Below are positions 15,362 to 23,449 of a DNA stretch of 64,000 nucleotides, piece after piece. The notes below the pieces were generated by a model. That model worked only from the letters and a program-made list of their open reading frames with translations. It had not been told where the DNA came from and ran no database searches. Made by a program: the position numbers and the translations under genes. The DNA is from Thiobacillus sp. (GTDB taxonomy: Bacteria; Pseudomonadota; Gammaproteobacteria; Burkholderiales; Thiobacillaceae): positions 124,001 to 188,000 of the forward strand of contig NZ_JAUYRI010000024.1 in NCBI RefSeq assembly GCF_030696885.1, given 5' to 3'. Position 1 is the stretch's first letter. Every line of letters starts with the position of its first letter.

Positions 15362-15592
15362 ATGAGTGATACCAAAATTGTAGACGCACGCGACACGTTC
15401 TGTCCCGGCCCGCTGATGGAGCTCATTACGCACATGAAGCGGAGCAATGTGGGTGACACGCTGGAACTGCTGTCCACCGATGAAGGCTCCGGCGCCGACG
15501 TGCCGGAGTGGGTCAACAAGGTCGGGCACGAAATTCTCAGCAACGAGAAAGTCGACGGGGTTTGGCACATCAAGATTCGCAAGGTGAAATAG
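15362..15592 (+). CDS. TusA-like sulfur carrier
   Basis: 76 residues from ATG 15362, 8 nt after GGAG; the GTG one codon earlier is less likely. It has the TusA signature CPGPLMELITHMKR with the persulfide-carrying Cys14 in CPxPL. TusA proteins bind sulfane sulfur on this cysteine and hand it to partners. Neighbouring DsrE and SQR-like genes support a role in dissimilatory sulfur transfer rather than tRNA thiolation. The length and motif are standard. Confidence 0.9.
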   Translation: MSDTKIVDARDTFCPGPLMELITHMKRSNVGDTLELLSTDEGSGADVPEWVNKVGHEILSNEKVDGVWHIKIRKVK

Positions 15593-15672
15593 CGCGCGAC
15601 AGACTGTGTCGAGACCATCGTTTAGCCAGCGGCCAGGGCGCCACGGGAGAGAATTGTGAACAGGAGAATGCA

Positions 15673-16806
15673 ATGAGAATCTTAGTTGTCGGCGGTGGCA
15701 CGGGGGGGACGATTGTGGCCAACAATCTGGCGCGGCGACTGTCTGCCGAGATTCGTGCGCGCAAGGTCCGGATCACGCTGCTCTCGGCATCGGACAAGCA
15801 TATGTACCAGCCCGGGCTGCTGTATGTTGCGTTCGGCCAGATGACGCCCGACCAGCTTTATCGTGACCAGGCGAGCCTGCTCGAGGGAAGCATCAATTTT
15901 CACGTGGACCCGGTCAAGAAATTTGAACTCGACCAAAACAAGGTCGTCACGGAAAGCGGCAAGGTTCATGATTACGACATCCTGGTGATTGCCACCGGTT
16001 CACGCATCGTTCCCGAGGATATTCCAGGCATGGTCAAGGGGGCGGATACCTTCTATACGGAAGCGTCCGCGGTCAAGATGTTCAAGCGCCTGCGCGAAAT
16101 CCAGGAAGGCACGGTTGCCGTTGTCGTCGGGGTGCCGCACAAGTGTCCGATCGCGCCGGTCGAGCTCGTTTTTGGCTTGCACGATTACTTCAAGGCGCGC
16201 GGCATCCGCGACAAGATCAAGATCAAGTACCACTATCCGATCGGCCGCATCCATACCATCAAGGAAGTCGCCACCTGGGCCAAGCCCGAGTTCGACCGCA
16301 TGGGCATCGAGTACGAGACCCTGTTCAACGTCAGCGAAGTGGATGCGGAAAACAAGGTGGTGCGGAGCGAAGAGGGCACCGAGACCCATTATGAAATGCT
16401 GATCGCCATCCCCCCGCATCGCGGCATGGAGGTGATCGAGCGAAACAATATGGGAGAGGGGGGCTGGATTCCGACCGATCGTTTCAAGCTCACCATGACC
16501 GGCCATGACAACGTGTATGTGCTGGGCGACACGACCAACCTGCCCGTCAGCAAGACCGGATCGGCGGCGCATTTCGAGGCCGAGGTGGTTTCCGAAAACA
16601 TTGCCTCGATCATCAAGATTGGAACGCCGGTGCGCGACTACGACGGCAAGGTGTACTGCTTCATTGAGACAGGCCACGACAGTGCGACCTACGCAATGTT
16701 CAACTATCAGAACCCGCCAGACCTGAAGCCGCCCTCGAAACCGATGCACTGGTTCAAGATGGCGTACAACCAGATGTACTGGACCAGCGTTCGCGGATTG
16801 CTCTAA
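15673..16806 (+). CDS. Sulfide:quinone reductase-like FAD oxidoreductase
   Basis: 377 residues from ATG 15673, with GGAG ahead. The N-terminal FAD-binding motif is VVGGGTGG (5-12), the second nucleotide-binding stretch is near VVVGVPHKCPIAP, and the FAD ribityl/flavin motif is VYVLGDTTNLP. Cys158 (HKCPIAP) and Cys329 (KVYCF) match two of the redox cysteines of sulfide:quinone reductases; a third is not seen. The C-terminus (WFKMAYNQMYWTSVRGLL) is amphipathic, as in the membrane-associated SQR group. It would oxidise sulfide to polysulfide or persulfide and reduce quinone. A flavocytochrome c-type or other SQR-like activity is possible. Confidence 0.85.
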   Translation: MRILVVGGGTGGTIVANNLARRLSAEIRARKVRITLLSASDKHMYQPGLLYVAFGQMTPDQLYRDQASLLEGSINFHVDPVKKFELDQNKVVTESGKVHDYDILVIATGSRIVPEDIPGMVKGADTFYTEASAVKMFKRLREIQEGTVAVVVGVPHKCPIAPVELVFGLHDYFKARGIRDKIKIKYHYPIGRIHTIKEVATWAKPEFDRMGIEYETLFNVSEVDAENKVVRSEEGTETHYEMLIAIPPHRGMEVIERNNMGEGGWIPTDRFKLTMTGHDNVYVLGDTTNLPVSKTGSAAHFEAEVVSENIASIIKIGTPVRDYDGKVYCFIETGHDSATYAMFNYQNPPDLKPPSKPMHWFKMAYNQMYWTSVRGLL

Positions 16807-16816
16807 GGAAGCCAAA

Positions 16817-17239
16817 ATGACGACACCCACTGAAACGCCCCTCAACCCGATGGCCACCGAAGATCTGCAGCGACTCGTCGAATTCGCGCAGCTCGTGACG
16901 GCCGGTCGGGACGCGATGTCGGACGAAATTGTCACCCGACTGGCCGGCGCGATGAGCGAAGGCCTGACGCTACTCGACCGCCTGACCCGCAACGAGGGGC
17001 TGATGCACCTGCTGAAGGTGCTCGATCGCCAGGAAACGCAGTACTTGCTGGTTGCCCTGTCCGATGCGATCCACGCGGCGAGCCAGGAAATCCCGGCTGC
17101 CCCGCCGGCAACCGGGGGCCTGGCCTGCATGATGCGGGTGGCCCGTGATCCGGGTACGCAGGAAGGCTTGCGCTTGCTGTCGGTGTTCGGCAAGCACCTG
17201 AGTCACAGCATGCGCGAGCAGCACCGACACGGCGGCTAG
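16817..17239 (+). CDS. DUF1641 family protein
   Basis: 140 residues, largely helical and without cysteines near the active-site type; the text ATRLAGAMSEGLTLLDRLT-like (here VTRLAGAMSEGLTLLDRLTR) and LMHLLKVLDR fits DUF1641. These small proteins are often encoded next to SQR-like flavoproteins and DsrE/TusA genes, but their function is unknown. It starts 10 bp after the SQR-like gene and ends just before a strong terminator, so it is the last gene of the island. A role as an accessory or membrane-docking partner of the flavoprotein is inference. Confidence 0.7.
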   Translation: MTTPTETPLNPMATEDLQRLVEFAQLVTAGRDAMSDEIVTRLAGAMSEGLTLLDRLTRNEGLMHLLKVLDRQETQYLLVALSDAIHAASQEIPAAPPATGGLACMMRVARDPGTQEGLRLLSVFGKHLSHSMREQHRHGG

Positions 17240-17261
17240 CGCGTCATTGCAGTCCGAAAAA

Positions 17262-17294
17262 AACGGGGGCGGCATCAGCCGCCCCCGTTTTTTT
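17262..17294. terminator. Bidirectional intrinsic terminator closing the thiocyanate island
   Basis: A perfect 12-bp stem (AACGGGGGCGGC, 17262-17273; complementary arm 17278-17289) with an ATCA loop is flanked by an A-tract before and a T-tract after. It lies between the DUF1641 gene and the convergent PBP gene and should stop both. Confidence 0.95.
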
Positions 17295-17362
17295 CGCGCC
17301 CGTGCGGCGCGCTAGCCAGCTGTTGATGCAGTGCCGCGCGCGCCGCCGGATCGCGCCCGGTG

Positions 17363-20300
17363 TCAGGGTACGGGGTCGGCGGGCGCCTCGCTGGCGGGTG
17401 GTGTCACCGGGATCGGCAGCACCACGCTGGGTTCGAGGTCCTCGGGAAAGCCGCCATGGACGGGCGCCGGCTGCTTGACCGGCGGGTCGGCCTGGCTGGT
17501 GGCGCCATCGGGTTTTTCGCGGGGCGGCACGGGCGGGGCAACGGGCGCCGGCACGGGCTCAGGCTCGGGCGGTGCGGCGGGTGATGTCTTGGGCACGGGC
17601 GGCGGCTTCAGGCCCAGATACGGCTGCAGCTGCGGCAGCAGGGTTTTCAGGATCTGCGCGGTCAGCGAACTGGTGTAGCCGAACTGGCCCGCCTGCTCGC
17701 CCTGCACCAGCGCGGTCAGGGTGCCGAAGTGGCGGTCGCCCAGATAGAAGACAAAGGTGGCGGTGCGGTTGACCACGCGCGATTCGAGCAGCTGGCCGCC
17801 CTTGCCATAGCGCTCGAAGCGGTGGTCGCCAGTGCCGGTCTTGCCGCCCAGCGTCAGCGCGTGGCCGTCGGCCAGCTTGACCGCGCCGGCCAGGCGCACT
17901 GCGGTACCGGATTCCACCACCTGCGCCAACGCGCGGCGCACGGTGCGCGCAACCTCGGCGGGCATCAGGCGTTCGCCTGGATTCAGCTTCGGCGACAGGC
18001 GCGTGTCGTAAGGCGTGTCGGCAGCGAAGTGCAGTCCGCTCAGGCTGACCATCGGCGCCCGCACGCCGTCGTTGACCAGGATGCCCATCAGCTCGGCCAG
18101 CGCGGCCGGGCGATCGCCGGAGCTGCCGATCGCGGTGGCGTAGGACGGCGTGATGTTGTCGAACGGATAGCCGACGCGCTTCCAGTCTGCCAGCAGGCCG
18201 TCGAAGGCTTCGACTTCGAGCAGCGACTGGATGCGGATGTCCTGCGCATTCTTGCGGCTGGTCTTGAACAGCCAGTCGTAGACTTCCAGGCGCACCCCGG
18301 CGCTGGCTTCGTACAGCGCGCGCAGATCGGCTTTCGGCGTGGCGCGCAATGCCCGCACCATCCACAGTTCCAGCGGATGGATCTGCGCCGTGTAGGCGCG
18401 ATCGGTCAGGCTGAGGGCATCGGGCCCATGTGCCCGGTACAGCGATTCGAGCGTGCCGCGCGAGAGGCTGGCGCTGGCGGGCACCTGTGCGTGCAGGGCG
18501 GCGACATAGGCATCGAACTCGGCTTGCGGCTCAAGGTAGCGGTACACCGTGGTGAAGCGACGCGGGTTGCCACGCACGCGCGTGTACAGATCGTCCGCCA
18601 TCTGTTGCGGCGTGAGCTGCCGATGACGCTTGTAGAAGCGGTTGATGAAGATGCGGCTTTCCTGGTCGATGAAGCGGGCGAGGTAGCTGTCCCGCATCGG
18701 ATTCTCGGCATCGTCCATGATGCGCGCCGCCGCGCCCGGCGTGCTGCTGGCGTAGTGGCGGATGATGTCGCGCATGATGCGGATGTAGACCAGGTTGACC
18801 GAGTTGCGGGTGGCTTCCCACACATCCATCACGCGGCTGTTGTCCTTGACGTCGAAGTTGGCGAAGTTGTGGATGCCGCCGCCGGTGAAGAAGGTTTCCG
18901 GTGTGGCGGAATACGAGCGGCCCATCGCGGCGTCGAGGGTGACCGCCAGCGGCTCGCTGCGGCTGTCGAGCAGGCGCGCGGCGACCCACTGTGCCAGCAC
19001 GTCGCGTTGTGGCTGCGCCTTCTGTTCAAGCGCCGCGGTCTCGAGCGTACGATATTCGGCATGCAGCCGCGCGATGATTTCCAGGTAGGTGACCAGCGTG
19101 CGCAGCTTGGCAGTGGAGCCGAGATCGAGCCGTGCCTGGCTGTTGATGTCGAAGGGCTGGTTGAGGTTGTCGGCCTGAATGCGCAACTGGTTGCCGTAGG
19201 GCGTTCTTTCATACAGCGTGAAGCTGTAGATCACCTTGTCCAGCGGGTTGGCTGGACTCAGCAGGCGATGGCCGATCAGACCCGAGGCGGCGGCCGCTTC
19301 CGGCTTGGCCAGACCCTGCAGATAGCGGCTGACGATTTTCTGCGCCGGCTGGTGGATGGTGGTGTCGACCGTGAGGTCGAGCCGGTCGAGGTCGTACAGG
19401 CGCGATTCGCCGATCAGCTGCGCCACGCGGATGCGCAGGGCGTTGGCGGCTTTCTGGTCGACGAAGCGCGGCGGCGGCGGGTCGACGCGCTGGCTGGTGG
19501 TGCGCAGTTTTACTTGCTTGGCCTGGTCGGCCAGCGTGCGCGAAATCAGTCCGGCGTTGGCGAGCAGATCGAGGTGATCGTCGGTCAGCGCATCGAGCGC
19601 CTTGCGGTTGGCCGCCAGGTAATACGAGGGACGGCGCTCGGCGACGATCAGCGACAGCGCGTGCTTGAACGCGTGGGCATAGGCGGCGTCGCGCGCGCGC
19701 GGCGCCCGTGTCAGGACGCGGTTGGTTTCGTCGAAATCGAGGCCGTACCACGCCCACAAACCGTCGCCGATGCCGCTGACCTCGCCATAGCGCGGCGCGG
19801 CGGCGAGCGGCACGGTGTTGAGATAGGCCGTCACGGTCTTCTTCCGCATCGGCAGCGTATTGGGGCCGTCGAGGTAGGCGCGCAGGCTGGCAGTGCCCAT
19901 CTGCCGCAGCTTCTCGCTCATGCTGGCGGTCATGCCCTCGGGCGAGTGGCGGTATTTCTCGATCTGCGTCGGCAGCGTGCTGCCGCCTGGCACGTTGCGA
20001 TTGGTGTCGACCAGGCTGATGCCTTTTTCCAGCAGTGCCTGCGCCAGTCGGTCCCACTCGATCGCCGGATTGCGGGTGGGGTACTGCTCGGTCAGCAGTT
20101 CGCGGTTTTCGATATAGAGCAGGGTATCGACCAGCACCTTGGGGATGTCCTCGAAGCGACCGTAGACGCGCGACGGATGCATGCCCTGATACAGCGTCTC
20201 GCCATTGCTGTCGCGCAGCGCAAGGCCGGCCTGGTCCTTTTCGTGATACGGCAGAAACAGCCCGAGGTCGGCCACCCGCGCCATCTGGATCGTGATGTGC

Positions 20301-20578
20301 GCCTGCTGGTCGATCTGCCAGCCGGCCTTGTCCAGCCGCTGCAGATAATCCGGCAGCTTGCTGTAGCCGAGGCGGATATCGTATGGACCCTGGCCGGGAT
20401 AACGGATGCGCTCGGACGCCCCCATCCGCATCTGCCAGGTCATTTTCTGCGCGGTCTTGGCGAGGTATTTGGCTTCCAGCGCCGACGACAGCAGCTCCCA
20501 GGCGACGAGCGCAGCCAGCGCAAGCGTCAGGATCAGCAGGCCGAGGCCGATGAGAATGCGGCGCGGAACTTTGCGCAT
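17363..20578 (-). CDS. Bifunctional transglycosylase/transpeptidase (class A PBP-like)
   Basis: 1071 residues. A signal anchor (10-30) is followed by a divergent GT51 transglycosylase domain (about 130-330) with the catalytic-type Glu157 in LLYIENRELL and PGGSTLPTQIEKYRH. The transpeptidase domain has STAK (488-491), SVN (593-595) and KTG (913-915). The 320 residues between SVN and KTG are far more than usual, so a helical insertion of about 150-200 residues sits in the transpeptidase. The last 70 residues are proline-rich. It would polymerise and cross-link peptidoglycan in the periplasm. The large size and diverged motifs set it apart from PBP1a/1b. Confidence 0.85.
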   Translation of the reverse strand: MRKVPRRILIGLGLLILTLALAALVAWELLSSALEAKYLAKTAQKMTWQMRMGASERIRYPGQGPYDIRLGYSKLPDYLQRLDKAGWQIDQQAHITIQMARVADLGLFLPYHEKDQAGLALRDSNGETLYQGMHPSRVYGRFEDIPKVLVDTLLYIENRELLTEQYPTRNPAIEWDRLAQALLEKGISLVDTNRNVPGGSTLPTQIEKYRHSPEGMTASMSEKLRQMGTASLRAYLDGPNTLPMRKKTVTAYLNTVPLAAAPRYGEVSGIGDGLWAWYGLDFDETNRVLTRAPRARDAAYAHAFKHALSLIVAERRPSYYLAANRKALDALTDDHLDLLANAGLISRTLADQAKQVKLRTTSQRVDPPPPRFVDQKAANALRIRVAQLIGESRLYDLDRLDLTVDTTIHQPAQKIVSRYLQGLAKPEAAAASGLIGHRLLSPANPLDKVIYSFTLYERTPYGNQLRIQADNLNQPFDINSQARLDLGSTAKLRTLVTYLEIIARLHAEYRTLETAALEQKAQPQRDVLAQWVAARLLDSRSEPLAVTLDAAMGRSYSATPETFFTGGGIHNFANFDVKDNSRVMDVWEATRNSVNLVYIRIMRDIIRHYASSTPGAAARIMDDAENPMRDSYLARFIDQESRIFINRFYKRHRQLTPQQMADDLYTRVRGNPRRFTTVYRYLEPQAEFDAYVAALHAQVPASASLSRGTLESLYRAHGPDALSLTDRAYTAQIHPLELWMVRALRATPKADLRALYEASAGVRLEVYDWLFKTSRKNAQDIRIQSLLEVEAFDGLLADWKRVGYPFDNITPSYATAIGSSGDRPAALAELMGILVNDGVRAPMVSLSGLHFAADTPYDTRLSPKLNPGERLMPAEVARTVRRALAQVVESGTAVRLAGAVKLADGHALTLGGKTGTGDHRFERYGKGGQLLESRVVNRTATFVFYLGDRHFGTLTALVQGEQAGQFGYTSSLTAQILKTLLPQLQPYLGLKPPPVPKTSPAAPPEPEPVPAPVAPPVPPREKPDGATSQADPPVKQPAPVHGGFPEDLEPSVVLPIPVTPPASEAPADPVP

Positions 20579-20581
20579 GGC

Positions 20582-21493
20582 CTAGACCCAGTCGCGCGCG
20601 GTGAGGAAATCGGTGTAGAGCCGCGCCTCCGGCGTGCCGGGTTCGGGGTGCCAGTCGTAGCGCCATTTGACGATCGGCGGCAGCGACATCAGGATCGACT
20701 CGGTGCGGCCGCCCGACTGCAGGCCGAACAGCGTGCCACGGTCGTACACCAGGTTGAATTCGACGTAGCGTCCGCGCCGGTAGGCTTGGAAGTCGCGCTC
20801 ACGCTCGCCGTAGTCGATATCCTTGCGGCGCTGCAGGATCGGCAGGTAGGCATCGAGGAAGGCGTTGCCCACGCTTTGCATCATGCCGAAGGCCTGCTCG
20901 AAACCGCCCTCGGCGTAGTCGTCGAAGAACACGCCGCCGATGCCGCGCGGCTCGTTGCGGTGCTTGAGAAAGAAGTAGGTGTCGCACCACTGCTTGAAGC
21001 GCGGATGCAGATCGGCGCCGAAGGGGTCGAGCGCGGTCTTGCAGGTGGCGTGGAAATGCTGCGCGTCCTCCTCGAAGCCGTAGTAGGGCGTGAGGTCCAT
21101 GCCGCCGCCGAACCACCACACCGGGTCTTCGCCGTCCTTCATCGCGACGAAGCAGCGCACGTTCATGTGGACCGTCGGCGCGTAGGGGTTGCGCGGGTGC
21201 AGCACCAGCGAGACACCCATCGCTTCCCAGCGGCGGCCGGCGAGTTCGGGCCGGTGTGCGCTGGCCGACGGCGGCAGCTGGCTGCCGAGCACGTGCGAAA
21301 AGTTCACCCCGCCGCGCTCCAGGACATTGCCTTCCTCGATCAGCCTCGAAATGCCGCCGCCGCCTTCGGGTCTTTGCCAGGCATCGGTGCGAAAAAGCAG
21401 ACCGTCGGCGGCTTCGAGCGCGGCGACGATGCGGGCCTGCAAGTCGGTCAGATAGGATTTGACGGCGGCGGTATCGAAAGGCGTGGCAGGCAT
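20582..21493 (-). CDS. hemF: Oxygen-dependent coproporphyrinogen III oxidase
   Basis: 303 residues from ATG 21493, which overlaps the tsaC stop by one base; upstream in-frame codons belong to tsaC DNA. The family signature ([33 protein letters not shown]) and the C-terminal [20 protein letters not shown] are intact. The enzyme uses O2 to decarboxylate coproporphyrinogen III in haem synthesis, so the host is at least facultatively aerobic. It is translationally coupled to tsaC and separated by 3 bp from the PBP gene. Confidence 0.97.
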   Translation of the reverse strand: MPATPFDTAAVKSYLTDLQARIVAALEAADGLLFRTDAWQRPEGGGGISRLIEEGNVLERGGVNFSHVLGSQLPPSASAHRPELAGRRWEAMGVSLVLHPRNPYAPTVHMNVRCFVAMKDGEDPVWWFGGGMDLTPYYGFEEDAQHFHATCKTALDPFGADLHPRFKQWCDTYFFLKHRNEPRGIGGVFFDDYAEGGFEQAFGMMQSVGNAFLDAYLPILQRRKDIDYGERERDFQAYRRGRYVEFNLVYDRGTLFGLQSGGRTESILMSLPPIVKWRYDWHPEPGTPEARLYTDFLTARDWV

Positions 21494-22041
21494 CAGGGGC
21501 GGAGAACGGTTCCGGTGGCAAGATCGATCAGGGTGGACGGACGGCGGCGCTGGCCGATGCGGCCTGCAATCACGCGCACCCGCGTACCGAACATTTTGCG
21601 GCATTCCGCCGCGGTTTTGGCAGGTTTTTTGCCGCTGGGATTGGCGCTGGTGGAGACCAGCGCCATGCCGAGGCTGCGGCACAGGCGCGCGGCGCCGGCA
21701 TGGGCGGTGACGCGCACCGCAATCGTCGGACGATGACCGGTGAGCAGCGGTGGGCAGGCCGAGGACGCCGGCACCACCCAGGTGACCGGGCCGGGCCAGC
21801 TGCGCTGCAGCCGTGCGCGGTCGGCGGGCGTGAGCGGACGGATGAAGGGCTGCAGACGCTTGAAATGGTCGGCGATCAGCAGCAGGCCCTTGGCGGCGCT
21901 GCGGCCCTTCAGCCGGATCAGCCGCTTCAGCGCGCGGACATTGCGCGGGTCGCAGCCGAGGCCGTAGCAGGATTCGGTCGGGTAGGCGACGAGGCCGCCA
22001 CGCCGCACGTGTGCGCGGATCGCGTCCGCCTCACTCTTCAC
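21493..22041 (-). CDS. tsaC: Threonylcarbamoyl-AMP synthase (TsaC/YrdC type)
   Basis: 182 residues from a GTG. The YrdC-fold signature [18 protein letters not shown] is near the N-terminus, with the nucleotide-contacting [13 protein letters not shown] and STSANPSGK later. The short length, without a Sua5 C-terminal domain, fits TsaC. It makes threonylcarbamoyl-AMP for the t6A37 modification of ANN-decoding tRNAs. It lies 10 bp after purD, and the small spacer consists of heptad-like CCTCA repeats. Confidence 0.93.
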   Translation of the reverse strand: MKSEADAIRAHVRRGGLVAYPTESCYGLGCDPRNVRALKRLIRLKGRSAAKGLLLIADHFKRLQPFIRPLTPADRARLQRSWPGPVTWVVPASSACPPLLTGHRPTIAVRVTAHAGAARLCRSLGMALVSTSANPSGKKPAKTAAECRKMFGTRVRVIAGRIGQRRRPSTLIDLATGTVLRP

Positions 22042-22061
22042 CCCTCACGCCTCACTTCTTC
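22035..22061. repeat. Short heptad-repeat tract at the purD/tsaC junction
   Basis: About four 7-nt units of the form CTCTTCA, CCCCTCA, CGCCTCA and CTTCTTC overlap the purD stop and the tsaC start. It is a shorter relative of the heptad arrays at 23341-23445 and 47926-48003. Confidence 0.5.
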
Positions 22062-23329
22062 CGGTCCAGCGCACGCCAGCCGATATCGCGGCGGTATTGC
22101 ATGCCGTCGAAGCGGATCGCTGCCACCGCTTCATAGGCGCGCTTCTGCGCCATGCGCACGCTGTCGCCCAGCGCGGTCACCGCCAGTACGCGGCCGCCGC
22201 TCACCACGGTGCGGTCGTCCTGGGTTGTCGTGCCGGCGTGGAAGACATGCAGGTCGTCGGCGGCGGCCGGCAGCGGGCCGAGGACGGCGCCTTTTTTCGG
22301 CGCGTCGGGATAGCCTTCGGCCGCAAGCACCACGGCGAGCGCGGTGCGGCGGTCCCATTCGGCTTCGACCTGGTCGAGCCGGCCGTCGACGGCGGCGTCC
22401 AGAAGCATCACGAGATCGGACTTCAGCCGCAGCATGATCGGCTGGGTTTCCGGGTCGCCCATGCGGCAGTTGAACTCCAGCACCTTGGGCGCGCCATCCG
22501 CACCGACCATGATGCCGGCATACAGAAAACCGGTGAAGCGGATGCCGTCGGCCGCCATGCCGTCGACGGTGGGGTGGATCACTTCGCGCATGATGCGCGC
22601 ATGCAGTTCGGGGGTGACCACCGGCGCCGGCGAGTAGGCACCCATGCCGCCGGTGTTGGGCCCGATGTCGCCGTCGCCCAGGCGCTTGTGGTCCTGGCTC
22701 GACGCCAGCGCCAGCACGTGCGCGCCATCGACCATGACGATGAAGCTGGCTTCCTCGCCGATCAGGCATTCCTCGATCACCACGCGATGGCCGGCGTCGC
22801 CCATGCTGTTGCCGGCGAGCATGGCGTCGACCGCGGCGTGCGCTTCGTCGGCGGTCATCGCCACCACGACGCCCTTGCCGGCGGCCAGACCGTCGGCCTT
22901 CACCACGATGGGCGCGCCTTTTTCATTGATGTACGCATGCGCCGCGGCGGCATCGGTGAAGGTGCCGAAGGCGGCGGTGGGAATGCGATGGCGTGCCATG
23001 AACTGCTTGGCGAAATCCTTCGAGCTTTCGAGCTGCGCGGCCGCCTGCGTGGGGCCGAAAATCCGCAGGCCGGCGGCGCGGAAGGCATCGACCACGCCGG
23101 CCGCCAGCGGTGCTTCCGGTCCGACCACGGTGAGCATGATGTCGGCGTCGGCGCGGACGAATTCGACCAGCGCCGGAATGTCCGTCAAGTCGACATTGAC
23201 GATGCCGTCTTCGGTCGCCGTGCCGCCATTGCCGGGCGCGACGAAAACCTGGGAAACCTTGGGGGACTGCACGAGCTTCCACGCCAGAGCGTGTTCGCGT
23301 CCGCCGGAGCCGATGACGAGGATTTTCAT
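22052..23329 (-). CDS. purD: Phosphoribosylamine-glycine ligase (GAR synthetase)
   Basis: 425 residues. The N-terminal domain starts MKILVIGSGGREHALAWKL; the ATP-grasp region has APIVVKADGLAAGKGVVVA and the conserved RMGDPETQPIMLRL. It ligates glycine to phosphoribosylamine with ATP, the second step of purine synthesis. The length is standard. It is downstream of purH on the same strand, with a heptad-repeat hairpin in the 120-bp spacer. Confidence 0.98.
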   Translation of the reverse strand: MKILVIGSGGREHALAWKLVQSPKVSQVFVAPGNGGTATEDGIVNVDLTDIPALVEFVRADADIMLTVVGPEAPLAAGVVDAFRAAGLRIFGPTQAAAQLESSKDFAKQFMARHRIPTAAFGTFTDAAAAHAYINEKGAPIVVKADGLAAGKGVVVAMTADEAHAAVDAMLAGNSMGDAGHRVVIEECLIGEEASFIVMVDGAHVLALASSQDHKRLGDGDIGPNTGGMGAYSPAPVVTPELHARIMREVIHPTVDGMAADGIRFTGFLYAGIMVGADGAPKVLEFNCRMGDPETQPIMLRLKSDLVMLLDAAVDGRLDQVEAEWDRRTALAVVLAAEGYPDAPKKGAVLGPLPAAADDLHVFHAGTTTQDDRTVVSGGRVLAVTALGDSVRMAQKRAYEAVAAIRFDGMQYRRDIGWRALDRKK

Positions 23330-23340
23330 GTGTGTGTGAG

Positions 23341-23445
23341 GGGCTAGGAGCTAGGAGTTAGGGGCTAGAGAGAGGGACATCGAATTTAGGGGCGCGGCCG
23401 ATGGCCGCTCATTCCCTAATCCCTAGCCCCTAGATCCTAGCCCCC
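23341..23445. repeat. Heptad-repeat inverted array between purH and purD
   Basis: The 5' arm is four 7-nt units GGGCTAG, GAGCTAG, GAGTTAG and GGGCTAG (23341-23368). The 3' arm has the complementary type CCCTAAT, CCCTAGC, CCCTAGA and TCCTAGC (23414-23441). The arms can pair to a long hairpin around a GC-rich centre. Co-directional genes flank it. Confidence 0.85.
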
Positions 23446-23449
23446 GGAA

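Noticed and set aside
17729-21736. A 1335-codon open frame on the plus strand
   Set aside because: It runs antisense to the PBP, hemF and tsaC genes and has the Arg/Ala/Gly/His-rich composition of a GC-rich shadow frame, with no recognisable domain.
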